Source of the DNA: RI-106 sp964496875
GTDB lineage: Bacteria; Cyanobacteriota; Vampirovibrionia; Obscuribacterales; Obscuribacteraceae
Reading direction: 5' to 3'
NCBI GenBank assembly: GCA_964496875.1
Contig: CAZCBH010000017.1
Coordinates: 4,277 to 68,276, forward strand
Length of the DNA stretch: 64,000 nt
Shown: positions 8,399-17,308 of the stretch, one piece after another
Layout of the letters: each line of letters opens with the position of its first letter
Position numbering within the stretch: the stretch's first letter is position 1
Made by a program: the position numbers and the translations under genes
Notes under the pieces: model-generated
Database searches by the model: none
What the model was told of the DNA's origin: nothing
What the model saw: the letters and a program-made list of their open reading frames with translations, nothing else

Positions 8399-10087
8399 CT
8401 AGGAGTTCGTCTGGGCTCCACCCATGATGTCTCTCGCTAAAACGACCCGTCTCTGGGTCTCTTTGGCGCGATCCCTGGCTTTGACGCAGGCTACAATCAG
8501 CTTGTCCATATCTACACAATCTTCCGGTACCGTTGCCACGCCAAACGCCATGGCGAGAGATCGGGCGTCCATGTCGGATGACAGAGGCGCCTCTCTTAGA
8601 ACATCGGCTATTCTATTCGCCAGGGCTCCCGCGGCAGCGGAGTTGGTGTTGGGAAGCAAGAGGGCGTAGTCGAATGTCTTGTAATGCCCCAGGACATCCA
8701 CCTGTCTTTTGACCAGGCTGATGCGCTGCATGGCGCGTCTTACGGCAAGCATCTGCAGAGCTTCGACCCGGACGCCTTCTTCGTCTTTTTTGTGACCGAG
8801 GCTGAAAATCACCAGAGAGAAGGGCTGGTTGAAATACTCGTATCTCAAGTATTCCTGGTCGAGGAAGTAGAGAAAAGCGTTATAGCTGTTGATACCGGTT
8901 TCGGAACGGGTCAGAGATTTGACCACTGCCTGGAACTCGTTGTCGTTGATGCCCAGCGCTTTGAGACGCGCCAATCTGTCTTGGGTCGGAGCCTGGTCGG
9001 TTATCTGAACCAGCCCGCAGCTGACTAGATTGAAGAGAATCGGCACCCAGTCGGTCTTGGGCATTGGCCGCTTTCTGAGCAGATCGAAGAGGGTGTTTCT
9101 ATTGTCCACCAGCTCGAAGAAATCTAATTGGGGCTCCAGGGGAATCGGTGCTCCTTTTTCTACCCGGGCGGCAAACTCTTCTTCGGAGATCATGGCGTTT
9201 TTCTTGACCAGACAAGATTCCGGTTTCAATCCGGCTGAATCCAGATATTTTGATTGGTCTAATAGAGCCACCCCTTCCATCAGCACCGAGTCCAATCTTT
9301 TGTTGATGGTACGATCCTGGGTCTTTTCGTCGGGCCAGAATCGAAATTCGCCGTTGGTCCAGGTGATGAGTTCGATAAGAGCCGAGTCTCCGCTGCCTTC
9401 CTTGATTTTGCAATGCAGGGGAATACCTTCCTGGAAAAAGACCTCGCAGTTTTCTGACTTTGTCTTCACGTCGAGCCGGCCGGTCATTTTCGCCAGGCTG
9501 ATAGACTGCAGCAAGTTCGGCACTTGTAGTTTGTTCAGGTCGCCTTCCAGGGTGGCTTTGGCACCGGGGCGCGGCGGCTCGAAAATGATGTTCGCTTCGG
9601 CGCTGCCTAAGCCTCCTCCTGCCGAGGTGGGAGTTATACCGGTGGCGGTGGCCACAGGGTTGTATGCGCCGGTCGACCCGCCGAGCGGATCTCCCGAGCT
9701 GCCGTAGATGGAAGAACTCTGGTCCATAACATCCGGAAGCTGATCGCCGCCTGCTGCACCTGCCACCAGGTTGCAGATCAATGAGAGATCGCGCGAGGGA
9801 TGCTTCCACAATATCTTAGGTGGACCGCCGGTAAACTGAGTAAGAGTCCATTCCGGATCTTGAATCTGTTCCGGGTCCACGTCTCTGGATTCGAATCGAA
9901 CTGATAAAACGAAGTCCGACTTTCTGTCCACGGTCGAGAATGGAAGTTCTACGACCCGACCGGACATTTTTTGTGCTTCTTGCAAAAGAAATTGAACATC
10001 ACCGAAGCTCGGCATGGCCGATTGCTTGGGTAGTCTTACACTTCGCTGTTGCTGGGGTTGTTGGGATCTGCCGTGCTGTTGAAACAT
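8399..10087 (-). CDS. PATAN (DUF4388) protein with degenerate GGDEF domain
   Basis: A 562-residue soluble protein. After a Gln-rich N-terminus and a Gly/Ser/Thr-rich linker (about 125-175), residues about 180-280 form a PATAN/DUF4388 domain: LEGDLNKLQVPNLLQSISLA, then GRLDVK, VFFQEGIPLHCK and GEFRFWPDEK, the strand order typical of this family found with receivers in Cyanobacteria and Deltaproteobacteria. The C-terminal about 150 residues have a GGDEF-like fold in which the signature is replaced (LGHYKTFDYALLLPNT), so no cyclase activity is expected. PATAN proteins are known as protein-interaction modules in gliding and phototaxis signalling; this role is inferred here. It is a partial paralogue of the gene at 1834-2559. 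Confidence 0.78.
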   Translation of the reverse strand: MFQQHGRSQQPQQQRSVRLPKQSAMPSFGDVQFLLQEAQKMSGRVVELPFSTVDRKSDFVLSVRFESRDVDPEQIQDPEWTLTQFTGGPPKILWKHPSRDLSLICNLVAGAAGGDQLPDVMDQSSSIYGSSGDPLGGSTGAYNPVATATGITPTSAGGGLGSAEANIIFEPPRPGAKATLEGDLNKLQVPNLLQSISLAKMTGRLDVKTKSENCEVFFQEGIPLHCKIKEGSGDSALIELITWTNGEFRFWPDEKTQDRTINKRLDSVLMEGVALLDQSKYLDSAGLKPESCLVKKNAMISEEEFAARVEKGAPIPLEPQLDFFELVDNRNTLFDLLRKRPMPKTDWVPILFNLVSCGLVQITDQAPTQDRLARLKALGINDNEFQAVVKSLTRSETGINSYNAFLYFLDQEYLRYEYFNQPFSLVIFSLGHKKDEEGVRVEALQMLAVRRAMQRISLVKRQVDVLGHYKTFDYALLLPNTNSAAAGALANRIADVLREAPLSSDMDARSLAMAFGVATVPEDCVDMDKLIVACVKARDRAKETQRRVVLARDIMGGAQTNS

Positions 10088-10220
10088 GGGGGTTGATGCA
10101 CACTCGTGTCGAATCTAAAAATGGTAGCTTTTCACTATTACAACCTTACCCCTTTTGCATAGTTAATCACCACTTTGATTCCTATTAAGTGCGGATAAAA
10201 TTTCCCGGAGCCCTGAGAGG

Positions 10221-11504
10221 CTATGGATAGAGCCCTCTCAACTTCTTGGCTTCGGCGATGGTGGAGACTCCGATTCTGAGCGCTGCCATTCTCGGTCTCA
10301 GTCCTGATTCACTGGTCAGTGACAAGACTCTGTCGCAGGCGCCGCCCATAATTGTCTCCAGTCTGGCGTTCACTTCGTCTTCCGACCAGAAAAGTTGGAT
10401 CAGTCCCTGCACCCATTCAAAATAGCTGACGGTGACACCACCGGCGTTAGCCAGGATATCCGGAACCACGCAAACGCCTTTTTCGTGCAGGTAGACGTCG
10501 GCTTCCGGGGTAGTCGGTCCGTTGGCGCCTTCTACAACGATTTTGCAATTCAGCTTCTCGACATTATCAGATCTTATCTGGTTGCCGAGGGCTGCGGGAA
10601 TGAGAACATCGCATTCCAGGGTGAGCAGTTCAGAATTGGAGACCTTTTCACAGTCGCCGAAATCGACGAGCTTGCCGCCCTCGCTCATGTGGGAGAGAAG
10701 GCGTGGAATATCGATGCCTTTTTTGTTGTGGATGCCGCCATGCACATCAGAAACAGCGATGATCTTATAGCCTTTTTCGTGCAGCAGTTGTGCCGCCACT
10801 GAGCCCACGTTTCCGAAGCCCTGGACTATGACTGTGGGGTTTTCAGTGGTCATTCCCGTGAAGGTCACCGCCCTTCTGGCGCAATAGGCCACGCCTCTAC
10901 CGGTGGCTTCGTTGCGTCCAAGAGAACCACCTATGGAGACCGGTTTGCCGGTGACGACACTGGGCACGGTGTAGCCGACATTCGTCGAATAGGTATCCAT
11001 GATCCAGGCCATGGTCTGGGCATCGGTGTACATGTCAGGGGCGGGGATGTCTTTGTCCGGTCCGATCAGGTTGATGATCTCGGATGTATATCGCCGGGTC
11101 ACTTTCTCTTTTTCGGAGGGAGAAAAGTTCCAGGGTTCGCATTTGATACCGCCTTTTGCTCCGCCATAAGGAAGACCCATTAATGCGCATTTCCATGTCA
11201 TGAGCATGGCAAGAGACGATACCTCGCCGAGATTTACTTCCGGATGGAAGCGGATTCCGCCTTTGGCCGGTCCGAGGGTGACGTCGTGGTGTACTCGATA
11301 ACCGGTAAATAACTTGACGAGTCCGTCATCCATGCGGACCGGGATCGATACCACCATTGAGCGTTTAGGATAACGGAGACGTTCGTGAAGTTGCGGCGAG
11401 AGACCCATTTCGCGAGCGATTTCGTCAAGCTGCTGTTGGCATCGTAAGAACTGTTCCGATTCGCATTCCATTGTTTTGGGTGGACGCGATTGTGCCGTAA
11501 GCAT
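10221..11504 (-). CDS. gdhA: Glutamate dehydrogenase
   Basis: Catalyses reversible oxidative deamination of glutamate to 2-oxoglutarate and ammonium with NAD(P). The 427-residue length fits hexameric bacterial enzymes. Visible are GPAKGGIRFHPEV (Lys81), WKCALMGLPYGGAKGG with Lys105 and catalytic Lys117, the Rossmann motif GFGNVGS, and the substrate-contact segment EANGPTTPEAD. The start at 11504 is chosen because GAGGT lies 8 bases upstream and the family begins here. The frame stays open about 100 codons further upstream, but that extension has no resemblance to the family and covers the divergent promoter region. Coenzyme preference cannot be judged by eye. Glu/Leu/Phe/Val dehydrogenases share the fold, but the motifs favour glutamate. 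Confidence 0.93.
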   Translation of the reverse strand: MLTAQSRPPKTMECESEQFLRCQQQLDEIAREMGLSPQLHERLRYPKRSMVVSIPVRMDDGLVKLFTGYRVHHDVTLGPAKGGIRFHPEVNLGEVSSLAMLMTWKCALMGLPYGGAKGGIKCEPWNFSPSEKEKVTRRYTSEIINLIGPDKDIPAPDMYTDAQTMAWIMDTYSTNVGYTVPSVVTGKPVSIGGSLGRNEATGRGVAYCARRAVTFTGMTTENPTVIVQGFGNVGSVAAQLLHEKGYKIIAVSDVHGGIHNKKGIDIPRLLSHMSEGGKLVDFGDCEKVSNSELLTLECDVLIPAALGNQIRSDNVEKLNCKIVVEGANGPTTPEADVYLHEKGVCVVPDILANAGGVTVSYFEWVQGLIQLFWSEDEVNARLETIMGGACDRVLSLTSESGLRPRMAALRIGVSTIAEAKKLRGLYP

Positions 11505-11774
11505 AATTAGGGACCTCGTTATTTCGAATAGAACTTCTGAGCTATCGCTAAGAAGTTGACAACCGGTGATTATTTCTGCATATGGTACTCTTCCGCCGAT
11601 GAAACGTATATATTCAGTTGTTAGTTGAACTGTTAAAATCTTTTTCAAGACGCGGTCCGAACCGGCGCTTGAGAGGTTCTCCGGGACCATCCTCTGGTAA
11701 GCTTTGATGGCGGTTTCACGCTGTCCGAAGGTCGGTCCTGCAGGCAGGCGGACTGTAGTATCAATTATGGTGGC

Positions 11775-12872
11775 ATGACATTGCTTAATTCCAGCGTTAT
11801 CAAGCTTCAACCGGAAACCATTCTGAACATTTTTCTGGTCTTCGTGCCCCTCGCCTTTATCGGTAATTTCCTGGGCTGGCCCGGTCCCTGCATATTTTTG
11901 ATCTCCTGTCTTGCTATCATTCCTTTAGCAGGCTTGATGGGGAAAGCCACCGAGATTCTGGCCGATAGATTGGGCGCCGGTCTGGGTGGGTTGCTCAACG
12001 CCACCTTCGGAAACGCCTGCGAACTGCTGATTGCTATTTCGGCTTTGCGCGCCGGATTGCCCGATGTCGTCAAAGCCTCGATTACCGGTTCGATAGTCGG
12101 AAACATTCTTCTGGTTCTCGGTTTTTCTATGCTGGCCGGCGGCTTGAAATTCAAGACCCAGTATTTCAACCGCACTGCTGCCACCACATCCGCCACCTTG
12201 CTGGCTTTAGCCGCTATCTGCCTTGTGGTTCCGACGGTCTTTCACTATGCCGCCTCTCATACCTCTAGAGCCAATGAAGACGAGCTGGCCATAGCGATAT
12301 CCACAGTGCAGATCGTCGTTTATTTTCTCAGTTTGTACTTCAGTTTAAAAACCCACAAAAATCTTTATGTCCGAGAGATGGATGTGGAGGTAAACGAAGC
12401 GATCGGTACCACCGGATGGGGTATCAAGATAGGGATCACGGTGCTTGCCGTATCAACCGTACTGGTGGCGCTTCTCAGTGAGCTCCTGGTTGGGCAGGTA
12501 GAGGTGACCGCTCACACGGTAGGCATGAGCCAGCTGTTTATCGGTGTGATTCTGGTGGCGATTATAGGAAACGCAGCTGAACACTCGACGGCTATTCTCA
12601 TGGCCATGAAAAATAAGATGGATCTAGCCATCAATATTGCCCTTGGATCTTCTAGCCAGATAGCGCTGTTTGTGGCACCGTTCATCGTATTTACCAGTTT
12701 CGCAATCGGCAAGCCCATGAATCTTGTATTCACCGAAATAGAGGTCCTAGCTGTTGTCGTGTCTGTGATTATTCTGCCTTTTGTAGCCACCGACGGAGAG
12801 TGCAACTGGTTGGAAGGGGTTCAACTACTGGCTGTCTATGCCATTCTTGCTGCCACCTTTTTCTTTATCTGA
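11775..12872 (+). CDS. Calcium/proton (cation) exchanger, CaCA/CAX family
   Basis: A 365-residue membrane protein with about 11 hydrophobic segments. The two inverted alpha-repeat signatures of the CaCA superfamily are clear: LNATFGNACELLIAISAL (near 75-92) and IIGNAAEHSTAILMAM (near 258-273), with the conserved Gly-Asn-Ala-x-Glu ion site in each half. In CAX proteins these bind Ca2+ or Mn2+ in exchange for H+. A short acidic loop separates the halves (ANEDEL). It is transcribed divergently from gdhA across about 270 bases and has no obvious partner. Substrate is inferred from family. Confidence 0.92.
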   Translation: MTLLNSSVIKLQPETILNIFLVFVPLAFIGNFLGWPGPCIFLISCLAIIPLAGLMGKATEILADRLGAGLGGLLNATFGNACELLIAISALRAGLPDVVKASITGSIVGNILLVLGFSMLAGGLKFKTQYFNRTAATTSATLLALAAICLVVPTVFHYAASHTSRANEDELAIAISTVQIVVYFLSLYFSLKTHKNLYVREMDVEVNEAIGTTGWGIKIGITVLAVSTVLVALLSELLVGQVEVTAHTVGMSQLFIGVILVAIIGNAAEHSTAILMAMKNKMDLAINIALGSSSQIALFVAPFIVFTSFAIGKPMNLVFTEIEVLAVVVSVIILPFVATDGECNWLEGVQLLAVYAILAATFFFI

Positions 12873-12914
12873 TCTATCTGATTCAATCGTCGCGTTAGTT
12901 AAAGGAATTTTTTC

Positions 12915-13751
12915 ATGCCCGAGTTGCCGGAAGTAGAGACTGTAGCCAGCGGCTTGAGAGAGCTTCTAATAGGCGAGACCATTAAGGGCGCCCAGGTGTT
13001 GCGCGAGCAGTCGGTGGCTTACCCTCTAAACAAGCGGAAGTTCTGCCAGGCGCTGGGAGCCAGACGAGTCATCTCGGTGAGCCGACGGGGAAAGTATTTA
13101 TTGATAGATCTATCCGAAGGCGATATGCTGGTTGTCCATCTGCGCATGTCCGGCAGGCTTCTTGTTAAAAAGGCCGGCTCTGCGCCGGATAGATTCTTGC
13201 GGGTTAGAATCGCTCTGGAAAGCGGGAAGGAGCTGCATTTTGAAGATATGCGAGTCTTCGGCCGAATCTGGTATGTTCCTGAGCGCGCTGATCTTCTTGA
13301 TATTGTTAGTGGTATCAAGAGTCTGGGGGTTGAGCCTCTCGATGATCTCGACTATGCGTATTTGAAAATGCGTCTCAAAGGCAAGTCTCAACCGATAAAA
13401 AACGCTTTATTAGATCAAAGAATCATCGCCGGAATCGGCAATATCTACGCCGACGAATCGCTCTTTCTTGCCGGAATCAGACCCGATAGAAAAGCCGGTT
13501 CGCTCAAGCCTGTCGAACTGAAGAGGCTGGTCACCACGGTCAAGTCCGTACTCTCGGAGGCGATTGAACAGGGGGGCAGTACTCTTAGAGACTATCGCAA
13601 AGCCGATGGCGTGAACGGAAACTATCAGAGTCAAGCCTGGGTCTACGGCAGATTCGCCCAGGATTGCCGCAAGTGTGGCTCCGGTTCTAAGATAGAGCGA
13701 ATCAAATTGGCCGGCAGATCGACCCACTATTGTCCGAAGTGTCAAAAGTGA
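12915..13751 (+). CDS. mutM: Formamidopyrimidine-DNA glycosylase (8-oxoG repair)
   Basis: Removes 8-oxoguanine and formamidopyrimidines and cleaves the abasic site. The 278-residue length is standard. The N-terminus MPELPEVETV supplies catalytic Pro2 and Glu3; the beta-clamp Lys lies in RRGKYLLIDL; the helix-two-turn-helix contains QRIIAGIGNIYADE; the C-terminal zinc finger has CRKCGSGSKI and YCPKCQK. The set favours MutM over Nei (GIGNIYADE, CPKCQ). AAGGA lies about 8 bases before the ATG. It follows the exchanger gene by 42 bases, possibly as one transcript. Confidence 0.97.
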   Translation: MPELPEVETVASGLRELLIGETIKGAQVLREQSVAYPLNKRKFCQALGARRVISVSRRGKYLLIDLSEGDMLVVHLRMSGRLLVKKAGSAPDRFLRVRIALESGKELHFEDMRVFGRIWYVPERADLLDIVSGIKSLGVEPLDDLDYAYLKMRLKGKSQPIKNALLDQRIIAGIGNIYADESLFLAGIRPDRKAGSLKPVELKRLVTTVKSVLSEAIEQGGSTLRDYRKADGVNGNYQSQAWVYGRFAQDCRKCGSGSKIERIKLAGRSTHYCPKCQK

Positions 13752-13760
13752 TAGTGTCGT

Positions 13761-14810
13761 CTATGGTGTCTCTTCCGGGTTCTTTTTTCTGGCGCCCAGC
13801 ATGCCGTTGACGGCCACACAGACTGCCGCCGGAACACAGGTAACCACTATGAAACAGATCAGGTGCAGGACGGTGGCATAGGCGGCCGCCAGATTAGGGT
13901 CTATCTGGGCGGTCTTGACCAGCGACTCTTTGACCAGGACATGGAAGGTGCCGATGGTGCCCGGGGTCGGGATGAGGTTGCCGGATGAACCAATGGTGAA
14001 GGTGAGCAGGCAGTTTTTGATGCCGACTTTGTCCTGTATATGAAATGCGAAAAGCATGAAATAGAAATTCAGTCCATAAAGAATCCACATTACCGCCGTA
14101 AAGAGAGCGATAACCGGATAAGCGACCGGATCGAGCAAAGACTTGGTGCCCCGGTCGAACTGGGCGCTCAGCTCGGAGAGCTTTTCTTTGATAGGCTGAG
14201 GGAGGATTTTGTCGATAAGAGGCTGTTTTTGAATCCAAGAAAGAATACTGTGGGTGCGGGGCAGGAGCACCAGAGCGACCACCGAAATGAAAGCCATGGT
14301 GGCGCCACCGGGTACCAGCCATGGCATCTCGTCCAGAATCTGTCTGGGCAGTATGGTCAGGGAGACACCGATCAGTATAACGAGAGAGGCGATGTCTAGA
14401 AGGCGGTCGATGAACATGGTCGGCAAAACTGCCGCCCAGGGCAGTTTCTCCATGCGACTGATAGCGACCAGTCTTGCCACCTCCCCGCCCCGGGGAATGA
14501 CCACGTTTACTGCGTAGCCGACTATGGTTGCATAAAAGGAATTCCACAGGCTGATGGATCTATCCGCCACCGGTTTGAGCAGCCAGATCCAGCGCAGGGC
14601 TCTGACAATGTGGCTTAGAAGACCGGTTATGAAAACCACCACCAGATAGAAGATATCCAGATCTTTGAGATTGGCCAGGATCATCTCGAAATCGCAGTCT
14701 TTGAAGGCGAACCATAACAACCCCAGACCAAGCAGCAAGGCCAAAAGGAGCTTTAGCCAGCTCGTCTTCTGTTCGGGGGTCTTTTGGCTTACTGTTTTAT
14801 CGGCTTCCAT
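13761..14810 (-). CDS. Lysylphosphatidylglycerol synthase TM-region/flippase-like membrane protein
   Basis: A 349-residue integral membrane protein with about 8 hydrophobic segments, matching the UPF0104/AglD-like family related to the membrane half of MprF. Family marks include HIVRALRWIWLLKP near 65-78, NVVIPRGGEVARL near 105-117 (polar Arg-Gly-Gly-Glu loop in the membrane) and GTIGTFHVLVKESL near 295. It lacks the cytoplasmic synthase domain, so it does not aminoacylate lipids itself; members are proposed lipid flippases or transporters. It converges with mutM, with only 9 bases between their stops. Confidence 0.85.
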   Translation of the reverse strand: MEADKTVSQKTPEQKTSWLKLLLALLLGLGLLWFAFKDCDFEMILANLKDLDIFYLVVVFITGLLSHIVRALRWIWLLKPVADRSISLWNSFYATIVGYAVNVVIPRGGEVARLVAISRMEKLPWAAVLPTMFIDRLLDIASLVILIGVSLTILPRQILDEMPWLVPGGATMAFISVVALVLLPRTHSILSWIQKQPLIDKILPQPIKEKLSELSAQFDRGTKSLLDPVAYPVIALFTAVMWILYGLNFYFMLFAFHIQDKVGIKNCLLTFTIGSSGNLIPTPGTIGTFHVLVKESLVKTAQIDPNLAAAYATVLHLICFIVVTCVPAAVCVAVNGMLGARKKNPEETP

Positions 14811-15063
14811 CGGCTCTCGTTCGCATACTAAAAGGTCGGTTCTTTGACAATTACATAAGAAGGTGAGTTTTACTGCTAATAAATCTGGGAATTATTGACC
14901 ATTGAAGAGGTCTGTTGCTCGCACAATGGTACCTCGAAAGAGTGTTAAGCAGAAAAATCGAGACTGCGTGGTAAAAGAACAGTGCAAAAGGCGAGATCAG
15001 GTGACTGATAACAAATCTAGTCCCTCTGCCTGCGACTTCAGTGAAAGATCCGGTGACAATTAA

Positions 15064-16755
15064 ATGGGTGACAGAAAAACAAAGGTTCTCTTGATAGATC
15101 ACAACGCTGGTCAAGCCCAGGCTTTGCGAAAAGTCTTGCAAGAGGCCGCGGGCAAAGAGTTCTCCATGGAATGGACCGAGAAGTTCAACGCCGGGATGGA
15201 AATGCTCGGAGAAGATAAATTCGATGTTGTGCTTCTCAGTCTGTCTATGCCTGATAAGTCCGGGGTGGAGGTTCTCAAAGAGCTGCGCAAGTTCGATAAT
15301 AGCGTGCCGGTGGTGGTATTGAGCGACGATCCGAGAGATACCGCCGTCACCGATGCGGTCAACAGCGGCGCCCAGGACTGGTTGGCCCGGGAGAGCCTGG
15401 ATGGCGGTCGGTTATTGCAGTCTCTGCGTTATGCCATCGATCTGAAGCGGGCAGAGCTTGCTTTGAACGAAGCCTCCACCCGATTAGAGGCGGCTACCTC
15501 GCGCTTAGAAGCCCTGGCCCACAACGATCCTCTTACAGAATGCCTTAATGTAGCTGGTCTGGAAAAGTCTCTACAAAACGAATTCGAGAGAGCCCAGCGC
15601 GGTGGTGGTGCCCTGGTGGCGGTTTTACTAGATTGCGATGATTTTGACCGGATCAACGCCCAGCTCGGTCATGGTGTCGGCGATGTGGTGCTCAAAGAGA
15701 TCTCCAAGCGCATGAAAGAGACTGTGCGCCCCACCGATCATATCGCCCGCATCGGCTCCGATGAGTTTCTACTGTTGCTTCCCGACACCAGATTTGCCGA
15801 AGGTATGCTGGTGGCTGAGAAAATCCGCCTTTCTGTGGCGGAGAGTCCATTGAGGCTTGCCTCCGAGACCATTAGAGTTACAGCCAGTCTTGGTGTTCTA
15901 GCTCTGCCATATGAGTTCTGCTCCATAGAAGAGATCCTCTCTCTGGTGCGGCTGGCTGTCAGGGAGAGCAAGTTGCTCGGCAAAAACAGAGTCTCTTCCG
16001 GAGAGAAGCATAAAAGACCCGGTCACCAACCGGATCGTGATGCGCTGGAAGAGCTTACCGAGAAGCTCCGCAAGGGTGATTGTTTCCGGGCTGTTTCCAT
16101 GCCGATTTTGCATCTCCCTGATGAGAAGCTGGTCGGATACGAGATACTCAGCCGTGGTCCTAAAGGGGCTTTCGAAATGCCCGACGATCTCTTCCGGGTT
16201 TCGGTGGAGTACAACCTTCTTACCATTGTGGATCTGCGTTGCTTGAAGACCTGTCTCACCGCCAGCGCCGACGAAAAATTCGAAAAACAGGCGAGAGTGC
16301 ATGTCAATCTCTTCCCTTCCACCATCATCGATACGCCCATAGACCGGTTGATGACCCTGTTTCCGGAAGACACCAATGGAGAAGCCAACCAGAAGTACTG
16401 TGTCGAGATAAGCGAGCAGCAGTTCATTGGTGATCCAACTTATTTGAGGGATCATGTCCATGAGCTCACCAAGAACGGAGTGCTAGTCGCTATCGATGAC
16501 GTGGGCTTCGGGCGCAGCTCCCTGGAGAGCTTGATCATTCTCGAGCCGGATATTGTCAAAATCGACCGTAAATATGTCTCGGGCATCGCCCAGGAGCCGA
16601 CTAAAGAGAGACTCTTGCGTCGTCTTGTCAAAGTGGTCAACGCTCTGGGCTCCGAACTTATTGCCGAAGGGATTGAATGCCGGGAAGAGCTGGAGCTGCT
16701 CCTCGACATGGGAGTGACCTACGGTCAGGGTTGGTACTGGGGCAAGCCCTCATAA
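15064..16755 (+). CDS. Receiver-GGDEF-EAL protein with degenerate receiver
   Basis: A 563-residue cyclic-di-GMP protein. The receiver (about 6-125) is degenerate: the phospho-acceptor position in DVVLLSLSMPDKSG is Ser59 instead of Asp, and the usual Lys is Arg in DWLARES, so control by phosphorylation is unlikely. GGDEF (about 150-310) has GSDEF at 231-235 with LLDCDDFDRIN, an active-type signature. EAL (about 335-563) has EIL in place of EAL but keeps the catalytic set: Glu in YEILSR, Asn in VHVNLFPS, Glu in EISEQQ, the Asp pair in AIDDVGFG, Lys in IVKID, Glu in AEGIE and Gln in GQGWYWG. Both activities seem possible. A lone receiver is encoded convergently just downstream. Confidence 0.92.
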   Translation: MGDRKTKVLLIDHNAGQAQALRKVLQEAAGKEFSMEWTEKFNAGMEMLGEDKFDVVLLSLSMPDKSGVEVLKELRKFDNSVPVVVLSDDPRDTAVTDAVNSGAQDWLARESLDGGRLLQSLRYAIDLKRAELALNEASTRLEAATSRLEALAHNDPLTECLNVAGLEKSLQNEFERAQRGGGALVAVLLDCDDFDRINAQLGHGVGDVVLKEISKRMKETVRPTDHIARIGSDEFLLLLPDTRFAEGMLVAEKIRLSVAESPLRLASETIRVTASLGVLALPYEFCSIEEILSLVRLAVRESKLLGKNRVSSGEKHKRPGHQPDRDALEELTEKLRKGDCFRAVSMPILHLPDEKLVGYEILSRGPKGAFEMPDDLFRVSVEYNLLTIVDLRCLKTCLTASADEKFEKQARVHVNLFPSTIIDTPIDRLMTLFPEDTNGEANQKYCVEISEQQFIGDPTYLRDHVHELTKNGVLVAIDDVGFGRSSLESLIILEPDIVKIDRKYVSGIAQEPTKERLLRRLVKVVNALGSELIAEGIECREELELLLDMGVTYGQGWYWGKPS

Positions 16756-16777
16756 AAAAAATCCGTTGACCTCAGAT

Positions 16778-17155
16778 TTACTTACCGGCGGCTTTGTCCA
16801 GAATATCCTGGGCCAGGGTATCCGGGTTGAAAGGTTTTGCGATCAAGCCTGATGCCCCTTTGGATCTATAAAAGGCTTCTTCTCCGGCTTCCACGTGGGT
16901 GCTTGTGAAGATTATCGGTACTGTTTTGAGGACCGGTGCTTCCCGTAATTTGTCCATTACGGTGAGCCCGTCCATATCGGGCATGGAAGTATCGAGTACG
17001 ATTAAATCCGGCTCTTCCTGGGGGGCGAGATGAATCGCTTCCTTACCTGAAGAGGCTGTGGCTACTCGCCAGCGGGCAATGCCGGTAAGGCTGAGAGTGC
17101 CTATCTTGAGGATATCCGGGTCATCGTCTATCAGCATGATCTTGGGAACTGTCAT
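16778..17155 (-). CDS. Single-domain response regulator
   Basis: A 125-residue receiver domain with no output domain. The acidic pocket (LIDDDPD), phospho-acceptor Asp in LIVLDTSMPDMDG, Thr in IIFTSTH and Lys in LIAKPFNPDTL are all present, so it should accept phosphate from a histidine kinase; none is in the window. The start at 17155 is preferred because GAGGA lies just upstream and the receiver begins at once; an in-frame ATG nine codons earlier (17182) is possible. It converges with the receiver-GGDEF-EAL gene, whose receiver has lost its phosphorylation site. Confidence 0.92.
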   Translation of the reverse strand: MTVPKIMLIDDDPDILKIGTLSLTGIARWRVATASSGKEAIHLAPQEEPDLIVLDTSMPDMDGLTVMDKLREAPVLKTVPIIFTSTHVEAGEEAFYRSKGASGLIAKPFNPDTLAQDILDKAAGK

Positions 17156-17233
17156 GGCCTGCTTCCTCTGCTTTTCTGTCATGGACTCGACCTAATTTAG
17201 CACCCGGGCTCCTGCCCGGACAAGAGGACAAGA

Positions 17234-17290
17234 TGTCATAGGTCGGAGGACCTGTCATAGGTCGGAGTACCTGTCATAGGTCGGAGGACC
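17234..17290. repeat. Three tandem 19-bp repeats, each a small dyad
   Basis: Three head-to-tail copies of TGTCATAGGTCGGAGGACC (17234-17252, 17253-17271, 17272-17290); the middle copy has one change (GTACC). Each contains the dyad AGGTC-ggag-GACCT (5-base arms, 4-base loop; one arm base is broken in copy 2). The array ends 18 bases before the GTG start of the methyltransferase and lies between it and the divergent response-regulator gene, so it could be an operator array or a 5'-leader element. There are no spacers, so it is not CRISPR. Confidence 0.95.
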
Positions 17291-17308
17291 TGCCTGGTAA
17301 ACTTTATA

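Noticed and set aside
11555..11585. TTGACA followed by TATGGT as a promoter for the cation exchanger
   Set aside because: The spacer is 19 bases and the site lies about 190 bases from the start; too weak to list.
11505..11810. In-frame 102-codon extension of glutamate dehydrogenase
   Set aside because: The family starts near 11504, where a GAGGT ribosome site lies 8 bases upstream; the extension covers the divergent promoter region and has no homology.
17234..17290. CRISPR array
   Set aside because: The repeats are directly adjoining, with no spacers, and no cas genes are near.
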